From assembly GCF_009866525.1 (NCBI RefSeq), contig NZ_CM020866.1:560260-624259 (forward strand): 64,000 nucleotides of DNA. The letters run 5' to 3'. The notes under the pieces are model-generated. The model was not told the DNA's origin, did not search any database, and saw only the letters and a list, made by a program, of their open reading frames with translations. Below, one piece after another: positions 52,122-62,747 of the stretch. Source of the stretch: Spiroplasma poulsonii. GTDB lineage: Bacteria; Bacillota_I; Bacilli_A; Mycoplasmatales; Mycoplasmataceae. The first letter of the stretch is position 1; every line of letters starts with the position of its first letter. The translations under genes were made by a program, and so were the position numbers.

Positions 52122-52883
52122 ATGCTAAATTTGTCGCGTTATGAAGTAAAACTTGATAATTTTTCAGGACCATTAGATTTACTTTTACACTTAGTAAAGG
52201 AAAAGGAAATGGATCTTTTTGATATTAAACTAACAGAAATTACTGATCAGTTTTTAGCTTATATTCGGGAAATGGAACAATTAAACATTGAAATTGCATC
52301 AGAATATTTAACTATGGCAAGTTATTTAGTTGAAACAAAAACAAAGTTAGTCTTGCCAAAAGAAGAAGTTGAGATTGACGATAACTATGAAAAAGATTCA
52401 CGTGATGAATTAATTAATCGTTTGTTAGAATACAAAAAAATTAAGGAAGTTAGTCAATATTTTAAAGACCAACATCAAGAAGGAATTCAATATTTATCAA
52501 AACCACGAACAATTATTAAGGGTGATGTCGTTAGAGAAGAAGAATTACCATTGTCATCAAAAATTAATATTGATAAATTAACAAATAGTTTTTTAAAGAT
52601 GTTAGAACGAATTAATGCAACAAAACCATTAGAATCAAATGTTGTTATTACTGAAATTTCACCAGAGGAAATGGCAGATCGAATTATGTTTTTCTTATTA
52701 AATGAAGACAAAGAGTGATTATTAGAAGATTTATTAAGTAATTTTGATCTATCATTACAAGTTTTTGTTGCTTGTTTTATTGCTTTATTAGATTTAGCTC
52801 GTCATCAGAAAATTGAGATTGAACAATATCAACATTTAGAAGCAATTTATATTCGAAAATATATGAAAAAAGAAGGGAATTAA
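52122..52883 (+). CDS. scpA: segregation and condensation protein A (kleisin)
   Basis: The product is 253 aa. The N-terminal block LDNFSGPLDLLLHLVKEKEMDLFDIKL and YLTMASYLVETKTKLVLPK are ScpA hallmarks, and the C-terminal winged-helix part is present. ScpA bridges the SMC heads and binds ScpB, compacting and segregating the chromosome. ATG 52122 follows CAGGAGAAAG. It starts a tight operon with scpB (5-bp gap), rluB and a nucleoside kinase. Confidence 0.94.
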
Positions 52884-52888
52884 ACTAA

Positions 52889-53437
52889 ATGAAGTTAGAT
52901 GAAAAAATAGCCTTATTGGAGGGTTTACTATTTATTAGTGGTGATGAAGGAATTAGTTTAAAAGAAATTGCCCATATTCTTGAAATTTCAGAAGTAGAGA
53001 GTAATGAATTGTTACTAAATTTAAAAACAGAATATCAAACAAATAAGATGCGGGGATTAAGAATTACAACATTTGCTGATAAATATCGGTTAACAACCAA
53101 AAAAGAATACTATAGTTTCTATTTAAAATTAGCAAACAATAAAATTGAAGCACGGTTATCACAAGCAGCATTAGAAACATTAGCAATTATTGCTTATCGG
53201 GGTCCAATTAGTAAGCCAGAAATTGAAGAATTACGGGGAGTTAATTCTGACAATGTAATTCAAAAATTACGAGCACGGGAGTTAATTGAAGAAGCTGGGA
53301 AAAGTGAACTGCCTGGAAAACCAATGACTTATCAAATTACAAATGAGTTTTTAAAAGTTTTTAATTTAACTTCATTAGCAGATCTCCCACAAATTAAAGA
53401 AGCAACTGTTGATAATAATCAGGAATTATTTAAATAA
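52889..53437 (+). CDS. scpB: segregation and condensation protein B
   Basis: The product is 182 aa, normal size. Two winged-helix domains are visible: LLFISGDEGISLKEIAHILE at the N-terminus and ALETLAIIAYRGPISKPEIEELRGVNSD in the middle, the latter diagnostic of ScpB. It binds ScpA as a dimer in the SMC complex. Its stop overlaps the rluB start (TAATG). Confidence 0.95.
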   Translation: MKLDEKIALLEGLLFISGDEGISLKEIAHILEISEVESNELLLNLKTEYQTNKMRGLRITTFADKYRLTTKKEYYSFYLKLANNKIEARLSQAALETLAIIAYRGPISKPEIEELRGVNSDNVIQKLRARELIEEAGKSELPGKPMTYQITNEFLKVFNLTSLADLPQIKEATVDNNQELFK

Positions 53438-54180
53438 TGGAGCGATTACAAAAAGTTATTGCTGCACGGGGTTATTGTTCTCGGCGTAAAGCAGAAGAGT
53501 TAATTGTTCAGGGACGAGCAAAGGTTAACAATATTGTTGTGACAACGTTAGGAACAAAAGTTGGTAAGGATGATCAAATTTATATTGATAGTAAACTTCT
53601 TATTGATAAAAATAATGAAAAAGTTTATTTAATGTTAAATAAACCACGAAATTGTGTTTCAACAATGCATGATCCCCAACACCGTAAAACGGTTTTAAAT
53701 TATGTTAAAGGTGTTCCACAACGAATTTATCCAGTTGGTCGCTTAGACTATGATACGAGTGGTTTATTACTATTGACTAATGATGGTGAATTTACTAATA
53801 TTATTACACACCCAAGTCATATTATTAATAAAACCTATTATGTTTTAGTTTCTGGTTGTCTTGCAAAACACCAGTTGCACCAATTAGCAACAGTGGTAGA
53901 AATTGAACCAGGTATTGTTACAAGTTCTGCACAGGCAAAATTAGTAAAATACCAAGAAGATAAAGATGTTTCTATTTTGTTATTAACAATTCATGAAGGA
54001 AGAAAACATCAAGTTAAAAAAATGATTCAAACAGTTGGCCATGAAGTTCTTAAATTAAAACGAATTGCAATTGGTTTTTTAGAATTAGATGAAGCTTTAA
54101 AACCAGGCGAGTGGTGCTTTTTAAAGCCGAAGGAAATTAAACGTTTTTTTGGGATAGCATCACAATTAAAAACAAAATAA
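53437..54180 (+). CDS. rluB: 23S rRNA pseudouridine synthase of the RluB/RsuA type
   Basis: The product is 247 aa. An N-terminal S4 RNA-binding domain (ARGYCSRRKAEELIVQGRAKVNN) is followed by the catalytic domain with PVGRLDYDTSGLLLLTNDG, whose Asp in RLDYDT is the nucleophile. KPRNCVSTMHDP and EGRKHQVKKM are also typical. It isomerises a uridine in rRNA, most likely in 23S helix 93 as in B. subtilis RluB; this is inferred from synteny with scpAB. Confidence 0.92.
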   Translation: MERLQKVIAARGYCSRRKAEELIVQGRAKVNNIVVTTLGTKVGKDDQIYIDSKLLIDKNNEKVYLMLNKPRNCVSTMHDPQHRKTVLNYVKGVPQRIYPVGRLDYDTSGLLLLTNDGEFTNIITHPSHIINKTYYVLVSGCLAKHQLHQLATVVEIEPGIVTSSAQAKLVKYQEDKDVSILLLTIHEGRKHQVKKMIQTVGHEVLKLKRIAIGFLELDEALKPGEWCFLKPKEIKRFFGIASQLKTK

Positions 54181-54195
54181 AGGAGAGAAAACACA

Positions 54196-54798
54196 ATGCG
54201 AATTACATTAGCTGGAGTTGTTGGAGTTGGGAAATCAACTGTTAGTAAAATGCTAGGAGAAAAACATCAATATATGGTGATGGATGAACCAGTTGAAGAA
54301 AATCCATATTTAGATCAATATTATGCCGACCCTAAGGATATGGCTTTTAAAATGCAAGTGTATATGATAATGGCGCGAAGTAAGCAATTAAAACAAGCAA
54401 AAATAACATCAAATATTATTTTTGATCGAAGCATCCTTGAAGATCCAATTTTTGTTGATGTTTTATATGAATTGGGATACATGAATAATACGGATTATAA
54501 AGTTTATAAAGAATTTTATGATGTTGTTGTTTTACAAAGTCTATACTTAGATGAAAATATTAAACCAGAATTAGTGGTTTATCTACGAGTTGATCCTGAA
54601 ATAGCAATGGAACGAATTATTAAAAGGGGGCGAGCTAGTGAACAAAACGTTGGCAATGCTTATTGAATTTTGTTGAACCGTAAATATGAAGAATGATATG
54701 AACGGGTAAAAGATAAGTTTAATTTTTTAGTAATTGATGCAAACGATAAAACACCAGAAGAAATTGTAGCAATAATTTCAGAGAAGTTAACTGACTAA
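54196..54798 (+). CDS. deoxynucleoside kinase (deoxyadenosine/deoxyguanosine kinase type)
   Basis: The product is 200 aa. P-loop AGVVGVGKST (residues 6-15), the substrate motif DEPVEENPYLDQYYADP and the DRS motif IIFDRSILEDP (about 77-87) define the dNK/dGK family. RGRASEQN is the lid. It phosphorylates salvaged deoxynucleosides, complementing the phosphorylase and ThyA in this region. ATG follows AAAGGAGAG 6 bp upstream, 15 bp after rluB. Confidence 0.9.
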
Positions 54799-54807
54799 TC
54801 CAATAAT

Positions 54808-54842
54808 AAAAAAATACTATTGTTAACAATAGTATTTTTTTA
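54808..54842. terminator. bidirectional terminator between the dNK and ppa genes
   Basis: AAAAATACTATTG/CAATAGTATTTTT around TTAA, A- and T-rich on either side. Confidence 0.88.
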
Positions 54843-55406
54843 TTAGGATTGTCCTAATCATTTTTCTTTTCAAATTTGCATTACAGCATCTTTTCCTTTT
54901 GTTTCTAAAAGGTCTTTATATTCAATATAACGTTCTTGACATTCTTTAATTTCTTTTAAAGCTTGGTCTAAACCACTTCATCCGTTAATTTTAACTTCTT
55001 TTTTTTGCAATGCTTTATATTGTAAGAAGAAGTTTTCAATTTCATCACGAAGATGTTGTGGAACATCTTCTAATTTTTGAATATGATTAAAACGAGGATC
55101 ATCAGCAGCAACTGCCATTAATTTAGTATCAATTTCACCATTATCAATCATATTAATTGTTCCTAAAACGCGAACATTAATTTGACACCCGGGCATTGTT
55201 GGATATGAAATTAGTGAAATAACATCTAGGGGATCACCATCTCAATCTAAAGTATTTTCAATAAAACCATATTCACCAGGATAAAAATTAGCACCATATA
55301 AAACACGATCTAAGATAATACGACCAATTTTAAGGTCGTATTCATATTTATTACTACTTCCTTTTGGAATTTCAACTATAATTGGTAAAACATTATTTTT
55401 ACTCAT
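54843..55406 (-). CDS. ppa: inorganic pyrophosphatase (family I)
   Basis: The product is 187 aa, read from ATG 55406 with GAAAGGAAG upstream. The active-site motif WDGDPLDVISL carries the metal-binding Asp residues. VEIPKGSSNKYEYD at the N-terminus and YGANFYPGEYGFIENT are equally typical. The C-terminal AQ... segment is replaced here by a Lys-rich end (WKEKWLGQS). It hydrolyses PPi released by polymerases and synthetases. It is convergent with the kinase gene. Confidence 0.95.
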
Positions 55407-55506
55407 TGTTTTCTTCCTTTCATTAATTTCCTAATTATTAATATAACATAGAAAAAATAATAATGTTATTATTTTCTTTTTTACTTGCTTTTTTTTATAA
55501 TAAAAA

Positions 55507-56575
55507 TAGACTTCTTGCGATACCCTTTTTTATTAAAATATTATTATAAAATATAATTTATGAGGACATAAAAATATGAACAATAATAAATTTAATACTC
55601 TTAATGATAGAGAATGGTTAAGATTAACAGGAATAAAAAAATCCACTTTTAATAAAATGTTAGATATTTTAAAAGTTGCTGAAATAGAAAAATTTAAAAA
55701 AGGTGGTAAAACTAATAAATTATCATTAGAAAATAGATTATTGATGACTTTATTATATTGACGAGAATATCAGACTTATTTTCATCTTGGTAAAAGTTTT
55801 GATATTAGTGAGGCTAATTGTTATCGTAATATTAAGTGAATTGAAGATATTTTAATTAAAAACTCTGATTTTCAACAACTTGCTGGTAAAAAAGCACTAA
55901 TAAATGATTATTTTAATGATAAAACTATTATTATTGATGCTACCGAAACTCCAATCCAACGCCCAAAAAAAGACAAAAACAATCTTATTCTGGTAAAAAG
56001 AAAAAACACACGATCAAAACACAAGTAATTATCGAACAAGAAACCAAAAAAATTATTGCAACAAGTTTTTCGCTCGGAAAAAAACATGATTATGCTTTAT
56101 TTAAAGAATCAAAAATCCCAATTTTAAAAAATACCAAATTAATAGTTGATAGTTGTTATCAAGGAATACAAAAAAATCACAATAATGTTCTAATACCTAC
56201 AAAGAAAACAAAGAAAAACCCTTTAAACAAAGAACAAAAGCAATATAATATACTAGTTTCAAAAATGAGAATTATTATTGAAAATATTTTTGCTATTCTT
56301 AAAAAATTTAAAATTATTACAGAAAAATATCGTAATCGAAGAAAAAGATTTGGTTTAAGATTTAATTTAATTGCCTCAATTTATAATTTACAATTATTAT
56401 ATTTAACATAAAATATTTATTTAAAATTAAATAATTTAAATAATAAATTAATTTTTCGTTGTGGAAAAATATTAAATTTTTAAATAAAAAACATAATTAA
56501 TTAAAATTATATTTTTCTATTAGTATCTTTTTTACAAATATTTGCAATTTTTTAACAAGTAATGCAAGAAGTCTA
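55507..56575 (+). mobile_element. IS5-family element, copy 14, complete
   Basis: 1069 bp with TA at 55507-55508 and 56574-56575. It sits between ppa and the lipoprotein gene and reaches to within a few bp of a TATAAT (56583-56588), so it probably disturbs that promoter. Confidence 0.9.
55576..56411 (+). CDS. IS5-family transposase, copy 14, with substitution beside the catalytic Asp
   Basis: Both frames are open. In frame B the motif around the second catalytic Asp reads VDSCYQG instead of VDSGYQG, and RLVSK has become ILVSK a little further on. Both changes are unique in the window, so this copy may be catalytically weak. Confidence 0.8.
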
Positions 56576-56628
56576 ATATATATTATAATAAATATGAAAT
56601 ATATATTATTTTTCGGAGGAAAAAATAA

Positions 56629-58269
56629 ATAAAAAAATTATTAACTATTTTAGGAAGTTTAACATTAACTACTATTGGAACGGTTAATATTGTTAGTTGT
56701 ACGGTAAAACCAAATGACAATAGTAATGATGCAAACGGTAGTATGCAAAACAATATGGCAATTTTAACTAAAATTGCCAGCACAGTAAGTAAAGGTATTA
56801 ATGATTATGAGAATAATGGTAACTTGAAGGATTCAAATGCTTATCCCCAATTAAATTATTTTTATGGTTTAGTTTCTGAAACTAAACCAAGTGTTGAAAT
56901 CCCTGCTTCATCATCTGAACATAGTATGGGGTTAAATATGATTAAGCATGGCTTAAAATCAGTTTTTGATAATATTAATCGCCAAATTAAAGATGATTAT
57001 TCTAATTACTATGTTAATACAATGCCGCTGACTTTTGAAGAAGATAAAGATAAGTTTATGTTAAACTATATTAATTTAAATAAAATTGCTTAAATAACGG
57101 GGACAGATATTAGTAACTTAAAAGCAGTACAATTACAATATAGTTTTATGTTAAATTTAAATTTTAAAAAACTAGATCAAAAAATGCCGTTCACAATTTC
57201 GTTTTTAATTTCAAATGATATTCAAAAAATTAGTAAACTTGTTAATGGTACCATTGAAGAAGTTACAAAAGTTTTAGTTAATTATTTTAAAAATTATGTG
57301 AATGTTGTTGTTGATAAAACTAATGAATTTAAATCAATTTATGATAATTTTCAAGTAAATTATGTTGGGGATGTTAAATCGTTAGATGATATTTTTGTGA
57401 CTAAATTACGTCAGAACATTAGAGATGATAAAACAATTTCCTTACAATTAAAAGAAGGAATTGCTTTTGATGATACTGGTTATAAACGATTAATGAAAGT
57501 AGTATCCTCAACAATTACAGCTGAAAATTCTGGACAAATTCCAAAAAATCTTGATTTAGGAAATTATCAGCCAGCATTATGAGCGGGAGAAGGGGTTAAT
57601 CCACCGGGATTAACAACTGAAAATTTTGTTAAAGCTTACAAAGAAAGTTTACCAGTTTTCAATGTCGATAAAGAAAATATGATGTTAGCAAAATTAAATG
57701 TCAATTTAAATTATATTAGTGTTTATGGTTTACCATTATCAGGAGCATTAATGATTAATAATCAAATTTATGAAAGTAATATTTTAATTAGTAGTCAAGG
57801 ATTAACAACAAAATTAACTAATTTTGGAAAAATTATTGTTGCTTTTCATAATTATTATAATATTGATATTCGGAAACGAAAAGGTGAAAGCACTTGGAAC
57901 AATGTAATTAGCAATTCTAGTTTTTTTCATGTCAAAGATGCCTTATCGGATTTAAAAGATAACATTAGTAGTAAAAATAAAATCTTGAAAAAATTATTAG
58001 CTAATTTTAAGAAAAGTGAAATAGCACAGGGATTAGTTGACCTTAACTTATTTAATATTTATAATTTAATTGATGATACTTCAACAAGGGTTGGAACTAG
58101 TGGTTATACGAAAGGCAAAATTATTTTTGATGTTTCTAATGGTTCATTCTGTTTAGCATTTTCTTTTGGAATAACAAGAATGGATTCAATTTTCTATGGG
58201 GCATATGGCGCTAATAATGGGCAAGCATCTAATCATCTTTGAAATGCAGGGCTTTTAATTGACCAATAA
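56629..58269 (+). pseudogene. lipoprotein with ATA at the start position and an in-frame TAA
   Basis: A CGGAGG ribosome site is followed by ATA AAA AAA TTA..., encoding a perfect lipoprotein signal (KKLLTILGSLTLTTIGTVNI then VSC, Cys24) but lacking ATG. An in-frame TAA occurs at 57091-57093, codon 155. The same frame continues to TAA 58267-58269, 546 codons in all. The product would be a surface lipoprotein with Asn/Lys-rich, mixed alpha/beta sequence and no recognised domain. Upstream is IS5 copy 14. The combination of ATA start, stop codon and IS in the promoter suggests a dead gene, although ATA starts occur rarely and ATG re-initiation at 56743 is possible. Confidence 0.7.
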
Positions 58270-58346
58270 TTATGAAAAATTGTTTTAATAATTACTTGAA
58301 TTATTAAATAAATAACTATTTTTATTAAAATATTATAAATAATTTT

Positions 58347-58373
58347 AAAAAGAAAATGATTTTCTTTTTTTTC
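58347..58373 (+). terminator. terminator after the lipoprotein pseudogene
   Basis: AAAAAGAAAAT pairs with ATTTTCTTTTT, followed by T. Confidence 0.7.
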
Positions 58374-58390
58374 ATTATATCATATCATCA

Positions 58391-58408
58391 TCTTAGCTTA
58401 AGCTAAGA
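58391..58408. promoter_or_regulatory. 18-bp perfect palindrome in the leader of the coiled-coil gene
   Basis: TCTTAGCTTAAGCTAAGA is self-complementary and ends just before the AAAGGTG ribosome site. It could be an operator or a leader hairpin covering the ribosome site. Confidence 0.5.
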
Positions 58409-58421
58409 AAAGAAAGGTGAA

Positions 58422-59807
58422 ATGAAAAAACTACTAAGTTTATTAACTATACTAAAGATTAGTACTAGTTCAATGACAACATTAGTTGGAATGACACCAA
58501 ATGAAACTACGAATGATTCTATTAATTATAATCATTTACAACAAAATAATATTTTACAAAATAATACTAATACTACTACTAATAATCCAAATACTAAAGG
58601 AATATATCTTAAACAAATTAAATTATGAGGATTAGGTCAAAAAGGCTTAGCTGGGGATACAGAATATAAAGGAGAAATTGGAATTGATATTTTAAACAAA
58701 AAAATTATCTTTTTGGGAAATGATGTTCCTTTTCATGTCTATTATAATGGAAAACGATTAAGTCGAAACCACATAACTTATAAAGTAATTAATATTAAAG
58801 ATGAAAAAAATAAAATGGTTAAACAGATTTATATTAATGGTATGGACAGTATGAAAACTATTATTAAACGAAATAAGTTAGAAGATGGAATACCTTATAA
58901 AGAAAACTATTCAATTAGTATGTGATTTGCTGAACCAAACCGCACCGGGATATGACAAAATCAATTAATAAGACAAAAATCAACTAGTCACAGTGTTAAA
59001 TTAGTGAAAACTGAATTAGATAATTTTATTCCGGCACTTAAAGCAAATGACATAAAATCATCTGCAGCAAATCAAGAATTAGAAGCGTTAAATAAAAAAT
59101 TAGCGGCTTTGGAACAAGAAAAAAATAAACTAGAACAAGAAAAAACAGAGCTTAAAAATAAGTTGGATTCAACTACGCAAGAAAAAACAGACTTAGCAAA
59201 TAAATTTGCTGAAAAAACTGCAGAGAATGATAAGCTTAAAGCAGACTTAGAAAAAGCAAAAGATGGTAATGAAAAATTAATTAAGGAACAAGAAGATAAA
59301 ATTAAAGCTTTAGAATCAAATGTTGATGATTTAGCAAATAAATTAGATCATAGTGAGAAGGAGAAAACTGATTTAGAAGGTAAAGTAGGTTTATTAGAAC
59401 AAAAAATTACTGATCTTGAAAATAATAAAACTGCTTTAGAAAATGATAAAAAAGATCTTGAGAATAAACTAGGTGGAATTGCTGAAGAAAAAGCAGGATT
59501 ACAAAAACAAATTGCTGCTGAAGCTGCAGAAAACGGTAAACTTAAAGCGGAATTAGAAAAAATTAAGCAAGACAATGATGAATTACTTAAACAAAAAGAT
59601 GATAAAATTGCAAAATTAGACGCAGAAAATAAACGTTTAATTAAGAAAAGTTGTGAAGAATTTAATCATTTAGTTACTGCCATAAACGATTTAAAAGATG
59701 GTGTAGTTAAACTTGAAGAAGAAAATGATGGTCTTAAAACAGCAAATGATAAGTTGCTAAAAGATAAAAAAGAATTAGAGCAGAAAGTAAAAGAATTACA
59801 AGGTTAA
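58422..59807 (+). CDS. secreted protein with a long C-terminal coiled coil
   Basis: The product is 461 aa from ATG 58422 after AAAGGTG. A signal peptide (MKKLLSLLTILKISTSSMTT) without lipobox Cys is followed by an Asn/Thr-rich linker, then a globular part (about residues 60-200, with GNDVPFHVYYNGKRLSRNH). The last 250 residues are a continuous heptad-rich coiled coil built from imperfect EKxxLExxLxxL units. AENDKLKADLEKAK and AENGKLKAELEKIK show internal duplication. It should form a long rod outside the cell. Function could be adhesion or surface structure; it recalls the spiroplasma coiled-coil families but I assign no name. Confidence 0.72.
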
Positions 59808-59908
59808 TTAAATTAGTTTGTCAAGAAATTAAAATTATTAGTTTAATTGATAGGTTTAAAATAACATAGAATAATTTATTAGTAAAATTAATGAAAGGAA
59901 AGAAGGAA

Positions 59909-60531
59909 ATGAAAAAACTGGTAGTAATTTTAGGCATTATTAATTTTGCTAGTTGCACTATTTTAGGAGGAACTATTATAGCGTCAAATGACGCTTTAAA
60001 TAAGGATTGAAATTTCTTAATAAACAAAACTAACGAAACTCCAAATGACATTATTCAAGAGGAGTTTGAATTAAAGACACCAATAACTAAAGTTGCTGGT
60101 TTTTACCATTCTTATTCGGATGAAAATACATTAATATGAACAAAAAAATACCTAAAGCAAAAAAATATACAACCTTTATATTAACTGGATTAGGTGAGCG
60201 TTCGGAAGGATGAGCGGAAGGAAGTAGTTTTAAAACACAAACAAGTAAGGCATGAGTAAATTTAATTGTCAATGATACTAATGGTGAACCATTACGTGGG
60301 ATTCCATTAACAAATGGAACAGAATTAAATAATAAAAATATAGGTGGCACTTGATATACTAATGATAAAAAAACATATGCTACTGCATATGGTGAATTAT
60401 TTTTAGATTTTAAATTTATTAATAATACAATTAATGCTAAACTTAGAGCGAAGGCTACTGCTTTTAATCCAACTTTTTTAGGATGAACTAAAACACAAAC
60501 AAAATTTAAATTTAAAATTATGGTTATTTAA
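59909..60531 (+). pseudogene. secreted lipoprotein-like paralogue of the 14582 gene, frameshifted at a poly-A run
   Basis: ATG 59909 follows GAAGGAA. The signal peptide ends FASC (Cys16), a possible lipobox. The frame holds FELKTPITKVAGFYHSYSDE, matching the 14582 protein. At an A7 tract near 60142-60148 it shifts and then stops. The continuation in another frame (PKAKKYTTFILTGLGERSEG ... GWTKTQTKFKFKIMVI) completes the same family and ends at TAA 60531. One extra A would restore the whole protein of about 207 aa. Confidence 0.7.
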
Positions 60532-60568
60532 TTTTATAAATACAAGCATAATAAAATTATTAAATTAA

Positions 60569-60600
60569 ATGGTGTAAAATTAGTTTTACACCATTTTTAT
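60569..60600 (+). terminator. terminator before the ECF gene
   Basis: ATGGTGTAAAA pairs with TTTTACACCAT, followed by T5. Confidence 0.8.
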
Positions 60601-60653
60601 TTTAAAATTTGGTATATTTTTAAAAATAATTTATAATTATAAAAGGTGATAAA

Positions 60654-61310
60654 ATGCAAACCAAAGCAAAAAGATTATTCTGTTTAGATACAAAAAAAGT
60701 GGCAGCAATGGCAATTATTATTGCCCTATATGTTCTGTTATCATGACTAAGTAAAATATTAAACTTAGCAGTTTTTCCTGTTGCGCCGTTTTTAAAAATA
60801 GAATTAACTGATTTTTTGATGTTATTAGCTGTACGGTTAGTTGGAATTATTTATGCCACTCTTTTAACAATTAGTGTTAGTTGATTACAAATGGCTTATT
60901 TAGGTGACGGGCCAATTGATGTTTTTGCTTTAATGTTAGCTGATTTAATTTTTTTAATTGTGTTTTGATTAGGCGATGTTTTTCTTCGAAAAGGAATTAA
61001 TCGTTTAATTAAAAACAAAACTTCAAAAAATACAGAATATTTAATCACAACAAGCAACGTTATTTTAGCAATTATAGCTGTTTCATTTTTAATGACTTTG
61101 TTTAATTGATTGTTTATTTATGATATGTATGCGCGCTTTTTAAATTATACGCCAGAAGTAATTCAATGATTTAAAAGTATTTTAGTTCCGGTGATAATTC
61201 CATTTAATTTATTGAAATTTACAATTAATGGGGCAATTTTTATTGCAATTTATCGTGTTATTATTCATTTAGAAAAACAATTTGGTATTGTAAACATAAG
61301 TTCAAAGTAA
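60654..61310 (+). CDS. ECF transporter S-component (vitamin-type substrate-binding membrane protein)
   Basis: The product is 218 aa from ATG 60654 after AAAAGGTG. Six hydrophobic helices are present. The N-terminal AMAIIIALYVLLSWLSKIL and VAPFLKIELTDFLMLLAVRL correspond to the A-x-x-x-A interface helix and the LDLSD-like segment seen in RibU/ThiT-type S-components. Such proteins bind a vitamin or cofactor precursor and work with a shared EcfAA'T energising module, encoded elsewhere. The substrate cannot be read from the sequence; riboflavin is one possibility. Confidence 0.72.
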
Positions 61311-61416
61311 AAAGAACCATTCTATGATTTTGATATTTTTGATGAAATTTATTTTTAAAAAGCAAACTTATTTTATTGAAAATAATCTTTAATGTATGTT
61401 ATGATTTCTATGGTAT

Positions 61417-61493
61417 GCCCACGTAGCTCAGTAGGATAGAGCATGCGCCTTCTAAGCGTAGGGTCGTGAGTTCGAATCTCTCCGTGGGCGCCA
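61417..61493 (+). tRNA. tRNA-Arg (anticodon UCU)
   Basis: 77 bases including an encoded CCA. The acceptor stem GCCCACG pairs with CGTGGGC. The anticodon loop is CTTCTAA with anticodon TCT, and the T arm contains TTCGAAT. It reads AGA/AGG, the main Arg codons in this A+T-rich genome. A terminator follows. Confidence 0.97.
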
Positions 61494-61513
61494 TTTAATT
61501 TGCAATAAAAAAT

Positions 61514-61550
61514 ACCTTATTTAATAATTTAAATAAGGTTTTATTTTTTC
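61514..61550 (+). terminator. terminator after tRNA-Arg
   Basis: ACCTTATTT pairs with AAATAAGGT, followed by a T-rich run. Confidence 0.85.
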
Positions 61551-61606
61551 TAAAATTGTTATAATGATATTACAAAATAATTAACAATATGAGGAGGAGT
61601 TATTAA

Positions 61607-62365
61607 ATGTCAACATCATTAAATTATTACGATGAATTAATTAATGAAATTGAAGAATTAATTGATAATAGTAATTATAATGACGCACTAACAAAGCTTA
61701 AAACCGAGTTAACAATGCCCTATATTCCTCAAAATATCGAAAAGAAGTTAGAAACATTATTAAAAGAAGTTAATGCTAAAATGCTTGAACAACAACCAAA
61801 TCCTAATTCCGTTTGAACCCTTGCAAAAATTAGTGAAATTTTAACAAATCCAACGGATGAAGAAACTCAATTATTAGCCTTTCATTATTTGAAGGATCAA
61901 AATTTGCGTAAAATTTTACCAGTAATTCGTAAATACCTTGTTAATAAAAAGGTTTCTAATTTTGCTAAAATTTATTTATTATATTTATTAAAAGAACAAG
62001 AAATCAACGAAGTTTTTCAGGTTCAAAAAACAAATGGGTTTTTTAAATTAAATCCGCAGGAAATGACCCCGTATCAAGAAGAAGAGCAAGTTAAGTTAGT
62101 GCTACAATTATTAGACCAATGAGTTTATAACGATAATCCTAGTTTATATCATACTTGTTTATATTTATTAGAAACATATTATTATGATTTATACCCGCAA
62201 TTTATTGTTAACAATGAAATTGAAGCGTTAGCGGTTGCGATTATTTATCAGGGCCAAGTAATGTATAATGAAAAAATTACCATTAAAGTATTAGCAGAAC
62301 AATTTGATGTTGCATTACCAATTGTCCAAAAATATTTATTATCCTTAAATAATAAGACTTTATAG
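61607..62365 (+). CDS. DUF3196-like helical repeat protein (MG237/MPN330 type)
   Basis: The product is 252 aa from ATG 61607 after GAGGAGG. It is entirely helical and acidic, opening with NYYDELINEIEELIDNSNYNDALTKLKTEL, which resembles the mollicute DUF3196 family, a TPR-like fold. Further helices carry LLAFHYLKDQNLRKILPVI and a closing segment about LAEQFDVALPIVQKYLLSL. No enzyme motifs are present; it is probably a protein-protein interaction factor. The family assignment is from memory. Confidence 0.65.
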
Positions 62366-62450
62366 GCTAAATATCGCAACAAAACAACTAAAAATAAAAG
62401 AAAAATAATAAAATGTAAGGTACTATACACATTTAAGAATTCAGCAGAAT

Positions 62451-62473
62451 ACCGCATAAAAGCGGTTTTTTTA
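62451..62473 (+). terminator. small hairpin terminator before the phage-like ORFs
   Basis: ACCGC/GCGGT with a short loop and seven T. It lies just ahead of the ribosome site of the 62495 ORF, so it might also be an attenuator. Confidence 0.6.
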
Positions 62474-62494
62474 TGTTTAAAGGAGAAATACGGT

Positions 62495-62650
62495 ATGGAA
62501 AAAATTAATAGTATTGTTAAACAAATAGAACAAGTAAAACAAATCTGTGGTGATGATTTCAAAAAATGACCTAACAAAATGGCACATGAAACATTAAAAA
62601 TGGTCTATGAAGAATTAAAAGAGATCCAAAATGAAAACAAGAAACTATAG
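62495..62650 (+). CDS. small helical protein, 51 aa, phage-like
   Basis: ATG 62495 follows AAAGGAG. It is all-helical and charged (MEKINSIVKQIEQVKQICGD...). Two more short ORFs follow with overlapping ends, as in small viruses. No family is recognised; viral origin is inferred from the packing. Confidence 0.5.
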
Positions 62651-62747
62651 ATTACAATTAAAAAAAGAAAAAAAGAAACATACTTTAAAAACGGGTTTTA
62701 GAAAACTTAAAAGAGGTTCAAAATGGCCAAAAAAATTGAACGTGTAA
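62631..62747 (+). CDS. very basic 38-aa peptide, overlapping ORF
   Basis: It begins 20 bp before the end of the 62495 ORF in another frame. Half the residues are Lys or Arg (LKKEKKKHTLKTGFRKLKRG), consistent with nucleic-acid binding. There is no strong ribosome site. Confidence 0.35.
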   Translation: MKTRNYRLQLKKEKKKHTLKTGFRKLKRGSKWPKKLNV

